A stretch of DNA of 64,000 nt from Aminobacter aminovorans (GTDB lineage: Bacteria; Pseudomonadota; Alphaproteobacteria; Rhizobiales; Rhizobiaceae), in NCBI RefSeq assembly GCF_900445235.1, contig NZ_UFSM01000001.1:3983501-4047500 (forward strand), given 5' to 3'. Position numbers and translations under genes: made by a program. Each line of letters starts with the position of its first letter. Position 1 is the first letter of the stretch. Shown here piece by piece: positions 17,720 through 26,803 of the stretch. The notes beneath the pieces are model-generated. The model was not told the origin of the DNA and did no database searches. It saw nothing but the letters and a program-made list of their open reading frames with translations.

Positions 17720-18091
17720 TCACTCCACAATCTTCCAGTAAGAGTCCTTGCGGATCACTTTGCCGTCGCGAAACGTGTAGAAGTCACAGCCACGGACATC
17801 CTTTTGAACGCCGTCGGGTGTCGTACCGGTCAGGGTCCATTTCGAGATGCCGGTTTCGGCGGTCGAATCCACGAAGTGCTCGCCATTGCCATAGTGAACA
17901 TCAGGCAGACCTTCAAAGCGGGATGCCAGTGCCTGCCGCACGCTCGGCTTGCCTTCGAAACGTGCGCCCCATGGCGCGCTTCCCCTTGGCATCTCCAAGA
18001 TGCAGTCGTCGGCAAAGAACGCCATGATGCGATCGAGATCATGCGCGTTGAAAGCGTCGCTTAACTCCATCAGTGTCGATCGAATATCCAT
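17720..18091 (-). CDS. SnoaL/NTF2-like domain protein
   Basis: A 123-residue protein starting MDIRSTLMELSDAFNAHDLD. The opening helix with DAFNAHDLDRIMAFFADDCILEMP, then the cone-shaped beta sheet strands and the ending CDFYTFRDGKVIRKDSYWKI, is the standard pattern of the SnoaL-like/nuclear transport factor 2 family, close in length to the usual ~120-130 residues. Members bind or isomerise small hydrophobic molecules; the substrate here is unknown. It stands alone, convergent with the small membrane protein gene. Confidence 0.8.
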   Translation of the reverse strand: MDIRSTLMELSDAFNAHDLDRIMAFFADDCILEMPRGSAPWGARFEGKPSVRQALASRFEGLPDVHYGNGEHFVDSTAETGISKWTLTGTTPDGVQKDVRGCDFYTFRDGKVIRKDSYWKIVE

Positions 18092-18243
18092 AGCGTGTCT
18101 CCGACCAATCAGAGCCCTTGCGCTGCCCTTGTTCGGCAGCGGCTCAGCAATTACTGATTATGTTCGGGTTTCGCGCCCGGCGCCATCCGCCCGCCTCCCC
18201 TTGGCCAAGAGATGGCCCGCCCCGGTCTGGAGCCTCGCCCGCC

Positions 18244-18477
18244 ATGGAATTCGACATCGTCTGGATTGCGTTCGACGGCCGCACCATCGCCATTTCCTCG
18301 ATCGACGAGGCCTGGACCTTCCTGTCTGAATGGCCCGGCGGGCTCCACACCGAAATGGCGCATCTGGCCGGCATTGCCTTGACGCGGGCAGAGGCCGGGC
18401 AAATCTCAACGGCAGAGGCGCGCCAGGCATTTCTCGACTTTTGCCTCGATGCCGACATTCTGGCGGCAACCGCATAA
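18244..18477 (+). CDS. DUF982 family protein
   Basis: A 77-residue protein starting MEFDIVWIAFDGRTIAISSI. The layout matches DUF982, a family largely restricted to Rhizobiales: the DEAWTFLSEWPGG motif, then a helix with HLAGIALTRAEAGQISTAEA and a final AFLDFCLDADIL. Function of the family is unknown. The ATG at 18244 fits the family length; an in-frame start at 18118 would add residues unlike the family. Confidence 0.8.
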   Translation: MEFDIVWIAFDGRTIAISSIDEAWTFLSEWPGGLHTEMAHLAGIALTRAEAGQISTAEARQAFLDFCLDADILAATA

Positions 18478-18655
18478 GCCGGAAGCGCCGGCCTCGTCCC
18501 GTCGGCCGACCTGGGCGCAGGATGTGACCCTGCGTCCTCCTGGTTGTCAGCCAGGCGCGCGACCGGGCGCCATGATTGAACGAATGCGCGCTTCGCGCGT
18601 TGCGGAAGGCAACCATCAAGCCATCGAGCCCAGCCATAGAGCAAAGGGGCAGCCC

Positions 18656-18880
18656 GTGACCGCAGTTGTTCCACGTTTCAGATGCATCCAGGAGCCGAAT
18701 GGATCATGGCAGGTCTGGGATGATGCCGAAGACCGGCCCGCAGCACTTGGCAATACCGTCCTTGTAGAGCGTTCGTTTGAAAGCGCCACATCTGCGTGCT
18801 CGATCCTGAACCGGATCTATGACGGCGACTTTCAGCTCAAGGTCAGGTCTACCCGTGGCGGCCCGACGCGCAGCCTGTGA
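18656..18880 (+). CDS. Small hypothetical protein
   Basis: A 74-residue protein starting (GTG) MTAVVPRFRCIQEPNGSWQV. It reads like a real small soluble protein: WQVWDDAEDRPAALGN then a helix SATSACSILNRIYDGDFQLK. AAAGGGG about 6 nt before the GTG supports this start. Short proteins with a 'W.VWD...PA' opening are common in rhizobia as uncharacterised genes; I cannot name the family. It lies 180 nt after the DUF982 gene on the same strand. Confidence 0.55.
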   Translation: MTAVVPRFRCIQEPNGSWQVWDDAEDRPAALGNTVLVERSFESATSACSILNRIYDGDFQLKVRSTRGGPTRSL

Positions 18881-19033
18881 CCAGCCGGTGAATACGTCCC
18901 TCATGAGCTGATGGCCCGGGGGTGGCGTCCTTGGGGCCGGAGCGCCTGGGCAGGCCACGCCAGGACCCTGCCCCGCTGAAACGGAACCTTACGCCGCACC
19001 GCATGTTGTCTCAGGGACAGCAGGAGACCAATC

Positions 19034-19393
19034 ATGCCTCACGAAAAAGCAATGGCGGCCCGCAAGCCGGCACCAAACTATCGCGACCCCAATGACAGTT
19101 CAAAGCCCGATGACAGTCCAAAGCCCGATGACAGTCAAAAAGATGACGGCGTCAGCCAGGAAGCCGCCGAAAACAGGAAACCCGCCGACAGATACGGCAA
19201 CACCGAGCCTGTCGACGAGACCAACGAAAAGACCCGTCACGCCGACGGCCAGAACCCGCCAGGCACTGAGCGGCCAAACCCCGACCAGCCAAACCGGAAC
19301 AAGCCAAACCCCGATCAGCCCGACATCGAAAAGCCAGGTGGCAGCGAGCAGGCCGGATACCGCATGAAGCGCGCCCGCTTCTGGCAGTCGTGA
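19034..19393 (+). CDS. Disordered low-complexity hydrophilic protein
   Basis: A 119-residue protein starting MPHEKAMAARKPAPNYRDPN. It is almost without hydrophobic residues and contains two short internal repeats: SKPDDS/PKPDDS near residues 22-34, and NPDQPN...NPDQPD near residues 81-97. GGAGACC 5-10 nt before the ATG is a good ribosome-binding site. The composition (Asp, Pro, Lys, Asn, Gln) suggests an intrinsically disordered, possibly stress-related protein, but that is a guess. The repeats are also visible at DNA level as GATGACAGT units. Confidence 0.6.
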   Translation: MPHEKAMAARKPAPNYRDPNDSSKPDDSPKPDDSQKDDGVSQEAAENRKPADRYGNTEPVDETNEKTRHADGQNPPGTERPNPDQPNRNKPNPDQPDIEKPGGSEQAGYRMKRARFWQS

Positions 19394-19430
19394 CGAAGCC
19401 TGAAAAGCGCTTATGACCTGAACGAACCGG

Positions 19431-19543
19431 TGAAGCCAAAAGGGCTGCCGAACCAGCCCCCAGCCGAGCGGCACATTGTCGACGCACCGCGCCATCGAGA
19501 CCATAACATGACGTTTCGGGTTACCTCAGGCAATCCGTTCGCC
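19431..19543 (-). ncRNA. Candidate structured small RNA, copy 3 (diverged)
   Basis: Third, more diverged copy of the element at 14938-15036. On the minus strand it keeps ACGGATTGC, GGTAACC, a hairpin CGTCAT/ATGGCG (with a U-G pair) around a 12-nt loop, the segment GCGTCGA, and a terminator stem GGGCTG/CAGCCC followed by TTTTGGCTTC. The stem changes keep pairing, which argues for an RNA product. It lies downstream of the disordered-protein gene, convergent with it, and could also serve as that region's terminator. Confidence 0.5.
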
Positions 19544-19934
19544 GGCCCGTTCGTTCCCGGTCGGTTGCCTGCGAACGGCCTGTGAATCGACAGCTGGAGA
19601 CTTCGGCGCGATGCGCGCCGGCCCCGCTTCTTTCCGATCGATCAGCTATTCACACTCGTCGCTGTCGGCGACGCCGCGCGCCATCGGGCTCACTCCGGCA
19701 ACCCCGTCCCGGGCCAGGAAACGCTTGACGAAATCGATGGTCGCCGGCGACACCTTCACCGCCTCGCCCGCGCCTGATGTCGCGGCCATCATGCTGGAAG
19801 GTCAGGGAGTACTAACAGGCGCGAAAAACTCAATTGGCCAGCGTGACGTCCCGCCGCCCTAGTCGGCAAAGGCAAAGCCCCTACCGCGTATGGCTGCGTG
19901 CCGATGTTCACCACCGTTCGTGACGCCTATCCTG

Positions 19935-20100
19935 ATGGCCGCAGTGGTTCGTTGCCGCCGCCTCGGAATCGGCGCCATCGCCGAGAGGCTCGCGCTGGAG
20001 GCGAGCACTCTGAGGCCCTTGCTCAAACGGCTCCAAGCGGCAGGACTTCTCAGGCAACTGCGTGACGCGATCCATGACGATACGGGCTTGGGACGAGCAC
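19935..20100 (+). pseudogene. Remnant of a MarR/OhrR-type regulator gene
   Basis: Translation of this stretch gives IGAIAERLALEASTLRPLLK followed by RLQAAGLLRQ. This matches the recognition helix region of MarR-family regulators of the OhrR type ('L.LDSGTLTPLLKRLEAAGLV'). The sequence before it is too short to be the normal N-terminus, and after it the frame loses similarity where 'RxRD..DER' would be expected. It sits just after the SDR gene's 3' end on the opposite strand. I read it as a gene fragment. Confidence 0.5.
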
Positions 20101-20129
20101 GACCCAAGCGGGCAGGCATGGGAGGCTTC

Positions 20130-20909
20130 TTACACTGTGGGCACGGTTCCGCCGTCGATTACGTACTCCGCACCCGTGATCGAAGAGGCGCGATCGGAGG
20201 ACAGAAAGGCAACCAGATTGGCGATCTCGGCCGGGCTTGAGGGGCGACCGAGGGGGATTCCGCCGAGGGCGTCCATTATGATCTTCTTGCCGCCTTCAAC
20301 GTCGGTGCCTGCCTCATCCGCGAGACGACGGGCGAGCTTGACGGAAGCCTCGGTCTCTATCCAGCCCGGAGACACGCGAACGACACGCACGCCTTTCGGC
20401 GACACCTCCTTGGAGAGGCTTTTGCTGTAGGTCGACAACGCCGCCTTCGCAGCAGCGTATGCGGTCGTGGCGTCCGGCAGGGGGAGCAGCCTCTGGATGG
20501 AAGAGACGTGGATCACCACGCCGCTTCCCTGCGCGATCATTCCCGGTATCAGTTCTCGGTCGAGCCGCACGGCGGGAAACAGGTTGAGATCGAGTTCCTT
20601 GTGCCAATCACTGTCGCCCAGGGCCGAGAAGCCGCCTGCCGGCGAGGAAGAACCGCCGAGCATGTGAACGATGATATCGACGCCGTCCAACTGCCCCCTG
20701 ACGGCTTCGGCCACCGTGAAGCAGCCTTCGCTCGTGGAAAGGTCGGCAGCCACGAAAAGGTCCGCTGACGCGTTCGCGGGGACCGAGCGGGCCGTCGTCA
20801 GCACACGCGCGCCGAATTTGCGGAACAGGTCGACGGTTGCGGCACCGGCTCCCTTTGTGCCGGAAGTGATCAGGGCGCGCTTGCCCGATAGATTCAGGAA
20901 GTCGTTCAT
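20130..20909 (-). CDS. SDR-family oxidoreductase
   Basis: A 259-residue short-chain dehydrogenase/reductase. The nucleotide-binding motif is [10 protein letters not shown] (residues 15-24), a variant of TGxxxGxG. The catalytic residues are visible as Ser near 136-137 (HVSSIQR), Tyr151 and Lys155 (YAAAK). The C-terminus IDGGTVPTV is typical of the classical subfamily. It overlaps the upstream SnoaL-like gene by 4 nt (ATGA), so the two are coupled, and both are divergent from a LysR regulator. Substrate unknown. Confidence 0.9.
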   Translation of the reverse strand: MNDFLNLSGKRALITSGTKGAGAATVDLFRKFGARVLTTARSVPANASADLFVAADLSTSEGCFTVAEAVRGQLDGVDIIVHMLGGSSSPAGGFSALGDSDWHKELDLNLFPAVRLDRELIPGMIAQGSGVVIHVSSIQRLLPLPDATTAYAAAKAALSTYSKSLSKEVSPKGVRVVRVSPGWIETEASVKLARRLADEAGTDVEGGKKIIMDALGGIPLGRPSSPAEIANLVAFLSSDRASSITGAEYVIDGGTVPTV

Positions 20910-21229
20910 GCGCCGATCTCCAAGGCTGCGATCTTGTCGCCCACCAGACGGAAGACGTAGGTGAGATTTGCCGGGCTGCCGGGAAACTCGCCGGTGACCC
21001 TGGCGATCACCTTCGTCCCATGCTCATCGGTGAGGGCCTCGAGCGGATCGGCGACATGCCGGTACATGGCTTTCGCGTACTCCCACCAATTGCCGATGGC
21101 ATCATGCCCGGAGTGGGAGCGTCCCTCGTCATGGACAGCGGCGCTCGACGTGAAGCAGGCCAGCAGAGCCTCGCGGTCGTTCATCCGATCCGCTTCGAAA
21201 TAAGCCTGGATTGCCTGAGGGAGTTTCAT
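20906..21229 (-). CDS. SnoaL-like domain protein, coupled to SDR gene
   Basis: A 107-residue protein starting [20 protein letters not shown]. The opening helix, then [20 protein letters not shown] and [20 protein letters not shown] at the end, is the SnoaL-like/NTF2 fold. GGAGACGAG lies right before the ATG at 21229. It is the first gene of a two-gene operon with the SDR gene and is probably controlled by the divergent LysR regulator. A role in handling the same small molecule as the SDR is inferred. Confidence 0.8.
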   Translation of the reverse strand: MKLPQAIQAYFEADRMNDREALLACFTSSAAVHDEGRSHSGHDAIGNWWEYAKAMYRHVADPLEALTDEHGTKVIARVTGEFPGSPANLTYVFRLVGDKIAALEIGA

Positions 21230-21274
21230 CTCTCGTCTCCTGTTGGGGATTGTTCGCTCCACAACTAGGCGTAT

Positions 21275-21287
21275 TCCGATGTTCGGA
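21275..21287. promoter_or_regulatory. Candidate LysR operator
   Basis: In the 100-nt gap between the divergent SnoaL/SDR operon and the LysR gene there is a perfect inverted repeat TCCGA-TGT-TCGGA. LysR-type regulators usually bind short interrupted palindromes in exactly this kind of divergent gap, so this is a reasonable operator candidate. Not proven. Confidence 0.4.
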
Positions 21288-21330
21288 TAATTGGGATAAA
21301 CATGGATGTCGAATTGCGGAAAGTGGGATA

Positions 21331-22245
21331 ATGACGAAGCCTGGCCTTCACGATCTGGAAGCTGTCGTAGCCGTTGCTCGCAGATCCTCTTTCCGCGGCG
21401 CGGCGCTTGAACTGGGGATGTCGACGACTGCCCTTAGCAATGCCGTCGGCAAGCTGGAGACTCATCTCGGCGTTCGCTTGTTCAATAGAACCACCCGCAG
21501 CGTATCTCTGTCGGATGCCGGGCGCCTGTTTGTCGAGAGCGTCCGTCCGGCGTTGCAGGACATCCACGATGCCATGGATGCAGCACGCTCAAAGCAGGCA
21601 AACCCCACGGGAACGCTCCGCATCAATTCCTATGCCACGGCCGCGCGAGAAATCCTTTCACCCCTGCTCCTGGAGTTCGTCAGGCGTTACCCGCAGGTCC
21701 ATATCGATCTGGTCACAGAGGGACAGCTCCTGGACATCGTCGCGGAAGGCTTCGACCTGGGCGTGCGTCGCGCCACCCTCGTGCCGAGTGACATGATTGC
21801 GATCTCGCTGGGTCGGCCGCAGAGAAATGTGGTCATAGGCTCGCCCGACTATTTCAAAAGCCATGGCACGCCTTCCACACCGACTGACCTCCTTCAACAC
21901 CGGTGCATCCGTATCCGGCTGCCGAATGGCGCGCTCTTTCGCTGGCGCTTCGAGAAGGATGGGGAACCGCTATTGATCGATGTGGACGGTCCGATGACGT
22001 TGGATGAGGCAAGCCTTTCCCGCGGCACAGTGCTTGCAGGCGTGGCGCTGGGCTACGTAATGGAGCGTGACGTGCGCGAGGATATTGCGGCAGGGCGCTT
22101 GATCAGCGTTCTGAAGGAATGGATGCCGCCTTCCGACGAGCTCTGCATCTATTACCCGGGACGACGCAATCCATCCGCGGCGCACAGAGCATTCGTTGAG
22201 CTAGCACGGGAACTCGGCTCAAAAGGCCGAAACACGGCTGTATAA
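21331..22245 (+). CDS. LysR-family transcriptional regulator
   Basis: A 304-residue regulator starting [20 protein letters not shown]. The N-terminal winged helix-turn-helix ([20 protein letters not shown], then [20 protein letters not shown]) is at residues 15-60, and the substrate-binding domain follows, with [20 protein letters not shown] and [12 protein letters not shown]. It is divergently transcribed from the SnoaL/SDR operon, the usual arrangement for local control by a LysR protein. The ATG at 21331 fits the family start; longer versions add frame-shadow residues. Confidence 0.9.
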   Translation: MTKPGLHDLEAVVAVARRSSFRGAALELGMSTTALSNAVGKLETHLGVRLFNRTTRSVSLSDAGRLFVESVRPALQDIHDAMDAARSKQANPTGTLRINSYATAAREILSPLLLEFVRRYPQVHIDLVTEGQLLDIVAEGFDLGVRRATLVPSDMIAISLGRPQRNVVIGSPDYFKSHGTPSTPTDLLQHRCIRIRLPNGALFRWRFEKDGEPLLIDVDGPMTLDEASLSRGTVLAGVALGYVMERDVREDIAAGRLISVLKEWMPPSDELCIYYPGRRNPSAAHRAFVELARELGSKGRNTAV

Positions 22246-22426
22246 GCGTCGTTCCGCTCCGCGCCTGATTGCGGACGCTGGCGGTCGCGAGACGTAGTCC
22301 AGACAGCGGCCGTTCGTGATCCAGACTGCTCAAGGGGAAGTGACGGCCTGTGGGCGGTGTCTTCCGCCGGCTCCAACCCGATTGCTTTGACTTTGACGGC
22401 CTGCCCAGCCCTGCCCGACCCCGCCT

Positions 22427-22824
22427 CCCCCTACCCCCGCCCCGCTCCCATCCCAAGCAGTTGCCGCCGCATGCTCGTAAACGCGTTGTCGTCGCGTGGT
22501 TGGTGTTGTCGGCGTCGGGGTGGTGATGGGTGGCGCGCAGGTCGGTCGGGGACAGGCCGAAGGCCTGGCGGAAGGCGCGGCTGAAGACCGAGGCGCTGCC
22601 GAAGCCGCATCTTGTCGCGATGATGCCGACATAAAGATGCGCCTGGGCCGGGTCGGTCAGCGCGTGGTAGCCGCGAGTCAGGCGCCGTTGCTGGATATAT
22701 GCGCCGACGCCGCCGATCGGCTCGAACAGCCGGTAGAGCCCTGGCCCGCGACATGCCGAGCCGCTGGCACAAAAATTCCAGCCCGAGATCGGGCTTGGGC
22801 ACATTCGCCTCGATGAGCCGGCGC
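22427..22824 (-). pseudogene. Truncated AraC-type regulator copy; left direct repeat
   Basis: This stretch repeats, at about 90 per cent identity or more by eye, the 3' end of the intact AraC-type gene at 27137-28210, in the same orientation. It encodes the HTH and C-terminal tail (LFEPIGGVGAYIQQRRLTRG, FSRAFRQAFGLSPTDLRATH) but lacks the N-terminal ~235 residues. It carries frame changes: an extra base near 22740 and a 3-base loss near 22493. With the right copy it brackets the toxin/antitoxin/ATPase islet. Confidence 0.85.
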
Positions 22825-22992
22825 ATTTCCGGCACAACAGGTTTACGACAATATCGGCCCGCGGGTGTTGAGGCCGAAGAAGAAGTAGCGGCAAGGCACC
22901 GACCGCCACGGCCCCGAAAACAGAGTGGGATGCCGGCCCTGCCCGCCGGGCCGGTTTCGGCGCACCATTAGCTCGGCGCCGGGCAACCTTGC

Positions 22993-23571
22993 TCAGTCGC
23001 GCGCCTTCGGCATGAAGCTGAATTGAACCTTGTCGTCCAGGCCTATGGCGACGTGGAGATTGGCCGTGTCCGACACGGCACCAAAAACCATCTGCCTGTG
23101 CCAGGTGGTTCGGCGCGGGCCGGAACCGGCCGCTTCGGTGTGGCTGTATCCGCCTGGCTGGTCGACATCAGGCGGCCCGAAGGCGTGTATGACATCGTCC
23201 AGCGTCTTCAGACCCTGCGTCACCTGCCTCAGCCTTTCCATCTCTTCAAGGCTGACATGCATGAACAGCTCAGGCCTGCGCGAGGCCGGCGCCCGCCCGC
23301 CGCAGGAGATGCAGTGATAGATCATGACCTTTTCCTGGCCCGCGCCGACGATGTGATACTCGTTGAGCTCGGCATCGAAGACGATGGGGATCGACGGCTC
23401 CCGCGAAAGCGCCTCGAGTGTTCCGCACGCACATTCGGCGACATCGGCTGCAAACACCAACTGAACCTCCGTGTGATCGAACATATGGCAGGACGCCCGG
23501 ATGCCTCCCTCTAGCACAACCGGTGCTTGCGGCGGAAGTTCATGGATCGCAGGGGCGTTCTCGCGAAACAC
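22993..23571 (-). CDS. Hypothetical protein with CxxC motif
   Basis: A 192-residue protein (GTG start) MFRENAPAIHELPPQAPVVL; an ATG at 23484 would give 163 residues. The central part KVMIYHCISCGGRAPASRRP contains a CxxC that may bind zinc and resembles the 'HCxxCG..lP.s.r.elf' pattern of small uncharacterised proteins, some of which I recall near immunity-type genes. The ending QMVFGAVSDTANLHVAIGLDDKVQFSFMPK is beta-rich. It lies inside the islet bounded by the AraC direct repeats. Family and function not established. Confidence 0.55.
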   Translation of the reverse strand: MFRENAPAIHELPPQAPVVLEGGIRASCHMFDHTEVQLVFAADVAECACGTLEALSREPSIPIVFDAELNEYHIVGAGQEKVMIYHCISCGGRAPASRRPELFMHVSLEEMERLRQVTQGLKTLDDVIHAFGPPDVDQPGGYSHTEAAGSGPRRTTWHRQMVFGAVSDTANLHVAIGLDDKVQFSFMPKARD

Positions 23572-24025
23572 TTAAGCGGACCCAAAGCGTCGACGGGGTT
23601 GCAACCATCATGACGGTCATGACGGCGCTCGGTCTGCTAGTGGCGGTGTTCCGGCATCATCTTGCGCAAATTGATCAATGCAGTCCTGAAGACGCCACAT
23701 TGCCCGTAGACAGCCAAAAGCGAACGTGGCACTCGACCGCTAAGTGGGGGGAATGCGTCAACAGCGGTCCACACCGAAAGCTCTGCTGGATGAAACCTTA
23801 GTTAATGACAGAGATTTGTAGAGCGAATATTGCGGCCGATGAAATGTCGGCAATGCAACCGTAGGGGCACATTGGAACCCCGTTAGCTGTACGAAGGTCA
23901 TAAAGCAACAGACTGACGGCGAGACGCGTCGACGAATGTATGTCGTGGAGGGAGCATCTCCCAGCCAGCTTTACGCTATCTTCATTCCCGAGAGCCCCAC
24001 ATGTCGAATATTTCCCGTCGTCCGG
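23572..24025. other. Gene-poor stretch inside the islet
   Basis: About 450 nt between the CxxC protein gene and the end of the ATPase gene. A 63-codon plus-strand frame (MTVMTALGLLVAVFRHHLAQ) is present near 23611-23801, but it has no recognisable relative or good ribosome-binding site. The DNA is visibly richer in A and T than the flanks. It could hold remnants of a lost gene; nothing firmer can be supported. Confidence 0.4.
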
Positions 24026-25897
24026 TCAGTGGGACGTATACGCTCTGGCGTCCCTGCTTATCACAGGAGGAACAATAGTGCCCGATTTGAACGCCGCCTC
24101 CATTGCATCGAGATCGGACAGCATCGCTGTTCGTCGTCTAGACAAATAGGTCCAGCAACTGAATATCACGCCCTGTTGAGTCTTATCCCTTGCTGTGTTC
24201 AGGAAATCGAGTGCACGGTTCGTATCGCCAATCACTGCGCTCGCCAACGCCAAGCACTGATAAAAATTTGCATCGACGTCCGAGGGCACTTCGGCAAGCT
24301 CCAGCGCATGCTCGAACAAATCCTCGGGCGGGATGTTGGTGTGGCCCCACTCCGCCATAGCGTAGTTAAAGATATCCGGGATATCTTCAATGGACAGAAC
24401 TTGCGCTCTGTTTGAGCATATGATGTCCATCGCCTTTTGGAACTGACCGCTAGATATCAACGATAGGACCAAATTTGAGCGGAGCTGCCCATGTGTTCCG
24501 GCGGAATTGTCTATCTCCCCGTATGCTCTCTCTAGAAGCCGCGAAGCCAGAGGAACGGCTTTTGCGTCGAATTGAAGCGCACCCGAAATAATGCTGACGT
24601 CCTCCGGCGCAAGATGCTTCAGAAGCGGCGATTCTTCGATGAGGGAAACCCAATCCGAGTCCAACGACTTTAAGGCCTCGATCGCGGATCGTAAGTCCGT
24701 CGGTGTCGTGTCGACGGAACGGAGGACGTTGAGGAGGTCTGTTTTTGCTTCTTCATGACGTGACATGCTTAGGAGTATGAAAGCCCGCTTGAGATGTGCC
24801 TTCTGCACGTCGAATCCAGCGTTGATGGCACCGCCCAGGGCCTCCATTTCATTCGCGAAGTCGCCAAGATGGTTATAGAGCGCGGCCATGAGCCAGCATA
24901 TCTCGCCGTCATGTCTATGTTTCGAGTTAATCCTCTCGAGTTCCGCAGTGATCTCGTCTAGCGGTAAGGAGCGGGCTGTAGCCCCCTTGGGTCCTTTCTT
25001 CGCTCTGCCACGGAATCCAGAAATTACTTTCTGAAGGTATAGTATGGCGCCATCGCGATCATCTACATTTGAGCTCATAAGCTCTTCGGTCAGGTGTCGG
25101 TACTCGGCTGCCAGCTTTGTCTTGGGCCGGTCTATGACAAAAACCTTCTGATCAACCAGCGACATGCTGTTGTAATGTCTAATGGTTGCGGCCGGCTCAT
25201 CATAGCCAAGCTCTCTGCTGGCTTCGTCCAACATAGATCTGAGTATGCCCTCTTCATCGTCTAAGTCCGGAACGTTGGAAGGGCAAAAGAACATCTTGGT
25301 CCGCTTCACATTGACGTGAGCGTCAGAGCGGATTTCGTCCACGATTGTCTTGAGACCAGAAATGTTCTGCTTGTTTGGGAAGAACATGAAGGTGATGGCG
25401 TCCGCGAGCTGACGTGTGCAGATGCCCCCGACGTCGGTATGACCGGTTCTGCTGTCGATCAGGACGTAATCAAAGGCCCTGGTATCGTTTGCGATCTGCT
25501 GCTTCAAGTCTTCGAAAAGCAGGTATCCGCTTCGCGTTTGATACAAGTCCTGCCAGTCGATGGACGAGAGTTTCGTACCGTAATGCTGATCACGTCGTCC
25601 CGCGGGCAAAACCCAGATGGGAAGTGTTTCCGTCTGGGTATCCAACTGCGCCTCCACAATAAAGTCCCTCACATCGGGGGCGGCAGACGTCTCTATATAC
25701 TGCGAAACGTAATCGACTATCCCTACGCGGCTTTCGCTTGCAGTGAACTGCCGGAAGCTAGGAATGCCCGGGGCTTCAAGATCGAAATCGATCACGAGAA
25801 CCTTTCGACCACGCTGCGAAAGCTCGGATGCAACGTTAACGAGGCTCATCGTGCGGCCAACGCCGCCCTTGTAGGAATAGAAAGTGATGACGAACAT
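24026..25897 (-). CDS. KGGVGR-type ParA/MinD-like ATPase with TPR-like C-terminus
   Basis: A 623-residue protein starting MFVITFYSYKGGVGRTMSLV. The deviant Walker A motif is KGGVGRT (residues 10-16), where the usual final Lys is Arg; this marks the KGGVGR clade of SIMIBI ATPases. Walker A' is VLVIDFDLEAPG, and a Walker B-like VLIDSRTGHTDVGG lies near residue 146. The C-terminal ~300 residues are helical repeats of TPR type (ICWLMAALYNHLGDFANEME, FYQCLALASAVIGDTNRALD). The start overlaps the antitoxin stop (TGATG), so it is the coupled third gene of the operon. KGGVGR ATPases are known from bacterial conflict systems. A sensor or switch role here is inference. Confidence 0.8.
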   Translation of the reverse strand: MFVITFYSYKGGVGRTMSLVNVASELSQRGRKVLVIDFDLEAPGIPSFRQFTASESRVGIVDYVSQYIETSAAPDVRDFIVEAQLDTQTETLPIWVLPAGRRDQHYGTKLSSIDWQDLYQTRSGYLLFEDLKQQIANDTRAFDYVLIDSRTGHTDVGGICTRQLADAITFMFFPNKQNISGLKTIVDEIRSDAHVNVKRTKMFFCPSNVPDLDDEEGILRSMLDEASRELGYDEPAATIRHYNSMSLVDQKVFVIDRPKTKLAAEYRHLTEELMSSNVDDRDGAILYLQKVISGFRGRAKKGPKGATARSLPLDEITAELERINSKHRHDGEICWLMAALYNHLGDFANEMEALGGAINAGFDVQKAHLKRAFILLSMSRHEEAKTDLLNVLRSVDTTPTDLRSAIEALKSLDSDWVSLIEESPLLKHLAPEDVSIISGALQFDAKAVPLASRLLERAYGEIDNSAGTHGQLRSNLVLSLISSGQFQKAMDIICSNRAQVLSIEDIPDIFNYAMAEWGHTNIPPEDLFEHALELAEVPSDVDANFYQCLALASAVIGDTNRALDFLNTARDKTQQGVIFSCWTYLSRRRTAMLSDLDAMEAAFKSGTIVPPVISRDARAYTSH

Positions 25898-26406
25898 CAG
25901 GCTGCTTTTTCGAATGTGACAGGAGCCCGGAGTTTGAATACAAGAGACCGCTGGCGCGTTGACTCCGAAAGCTTCGTGCGGAATGTCGGCTGGAATGCCT
26001 CTTTCTTGTTAGCTTCCTGAACAAGGCGAAGGTTATGGGGCATGCGAAGCAACAAAAGAAGATTGTTCGCTGATTCGCCCTGTATCTGATTCCCGAGTTC
26101 CCAACGCTTGATCGAAGCAACACCAAATCCGCTGACGTCCGCGAATTTCTCTTGGGTCAAATGGTAGCTTTCCCGGATCGCCTTAATCTCATGAGGTGTC
26201 AAGCGTCCAAGGTGCCTGCAGACAGCCTCATGGCGAAGTTCCTCTGCCTCGTGGCCAGTGTGCATCTCGCCGCATTCGCCACATTCGTATACCGGAACCA
26301 CAGCTGAGAGCAGGACTTGATCATCGCCGGAACCATAAGCAAATTTCTCCTCATACCAGCGAACCGTGACGGCGTTTGCTTCACAAATTTCACAACGCTG
26401 CATCAT
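25897..26406 (-). CDS. MqsA-like antitoxin (zinc finger + XRE HTH)
   Basis: A 169-residue protein starting MMQRCEICEANAVTVRWYEE. The N-terminal zinc finger uses CEIC (residues 5-8) and CGEC (about 42-45), as in YgiT/MqsA proteins. The HTH follows at about 70-125 (HEIKAIRESYHLTQEKFADV then GVASIKRWELGNQIQGESAN), which is the MqsA-type DNA-binding domain. A ~45-residue basic tail follows, longer than in E. coli MqsA. It lies 14 nt after the toxin candidate gene and is coupled to the ATPase gene. An operator-like ATCATTTGAT overlaps its start codon (26402-26411). It should repress the operon and neutralise the partner. Confidence 0.8.
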   Translation of the reverse strand: MMQRCEICEANAVTVRWYEEKFAYGSGDDQVLLSAVVPVYECGECGEMHTGHEAEELRHEAVCRHLGRLTPHEIKAIRESYHLTQEKFADVSGFGVASIKRWELGNQIQGESANNLLLLLRMPHNLRLVQEANKKEAFQPTFRTKLSESTRQRSLVFKLRAPVTFEKAA

Positions 26407-26420
26407 TTGATCCTTTTCAA

Positions 26421-26786
26421 CTACGAAGTCTGAACATAGCTCTCATGGAAACTGCGTCCGATGACCCGCTCTGCCCCCAATTGAAGCTTGATATAGATAT
26501 GGGAAACTGGGGGGCATCCTGCGACCTTGATGACATACCCAGTCTTCCCGGGAGGCTTCTCGAGCACCACGATCTCAACTTCGCAACCGCCGTTGAGAAG
26601 CTCAGATATGAAATTCCAGGCAGAATCTTCCGTAAAATATTCATCAGGGTCTCTCGGATCGCGCAGAGAGCCAGGCTTCCAATCAGTAGGTTGGTTATAC
26701 GAGAAGATCGCACTTCTGGTGCGCTTGGAGCAGCACCTTGTCGCGAGCATTCGCCTGATGGCGTCACTGATCTCAACCTCTGCCAT
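26421..26786 (-). CDS. Candidate toxin partner of the MqsA-like antitoxin
   Basis: A 121-residue protein starting MAEVEISDAIRRMLATRCCS. It is encoded immediately upstream of the MqsA-like antitoxin, the order seen in mqsRA. The C-terminal half, with EYFTEDSAWNFISELLNGGC and IYIKLQLGAERVIGRSFHES, has the strand pattern of small RelE/MqsR-fold toxins, and the final IYIKL...GRSFHES resembles the VYLKI...IVSFKE end of MqsR, but similarity is weak. I call it a toxin from position and size, not from a confirmed family. Start at 26786 has a weak AGGGTTGG ribosome-binding site. Confidence 0.55.
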   Translation of the reverse strand: MAEVEISDAIRRMLATRCCSKRTRSAIFSYNQPTDWKPGSLRDPRDPDEYFTEDSAWNFISELLNGGCEVEIVVLEKPPGKTGYVIKVAGCPPVSHIYIKLQLGAERVIGRSFHESYVQTS

Positions 26787-26803
26787 TCCAACCCTTAATG
26801 CTG

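Noticed and set aside
19646..19792. 48-codon minus-strand frame (MMAATSGAGEAVKVSPATID)
   Set aside because: Reads smoothly but has no ribosome-binding site and no recognised relative; too short to support.
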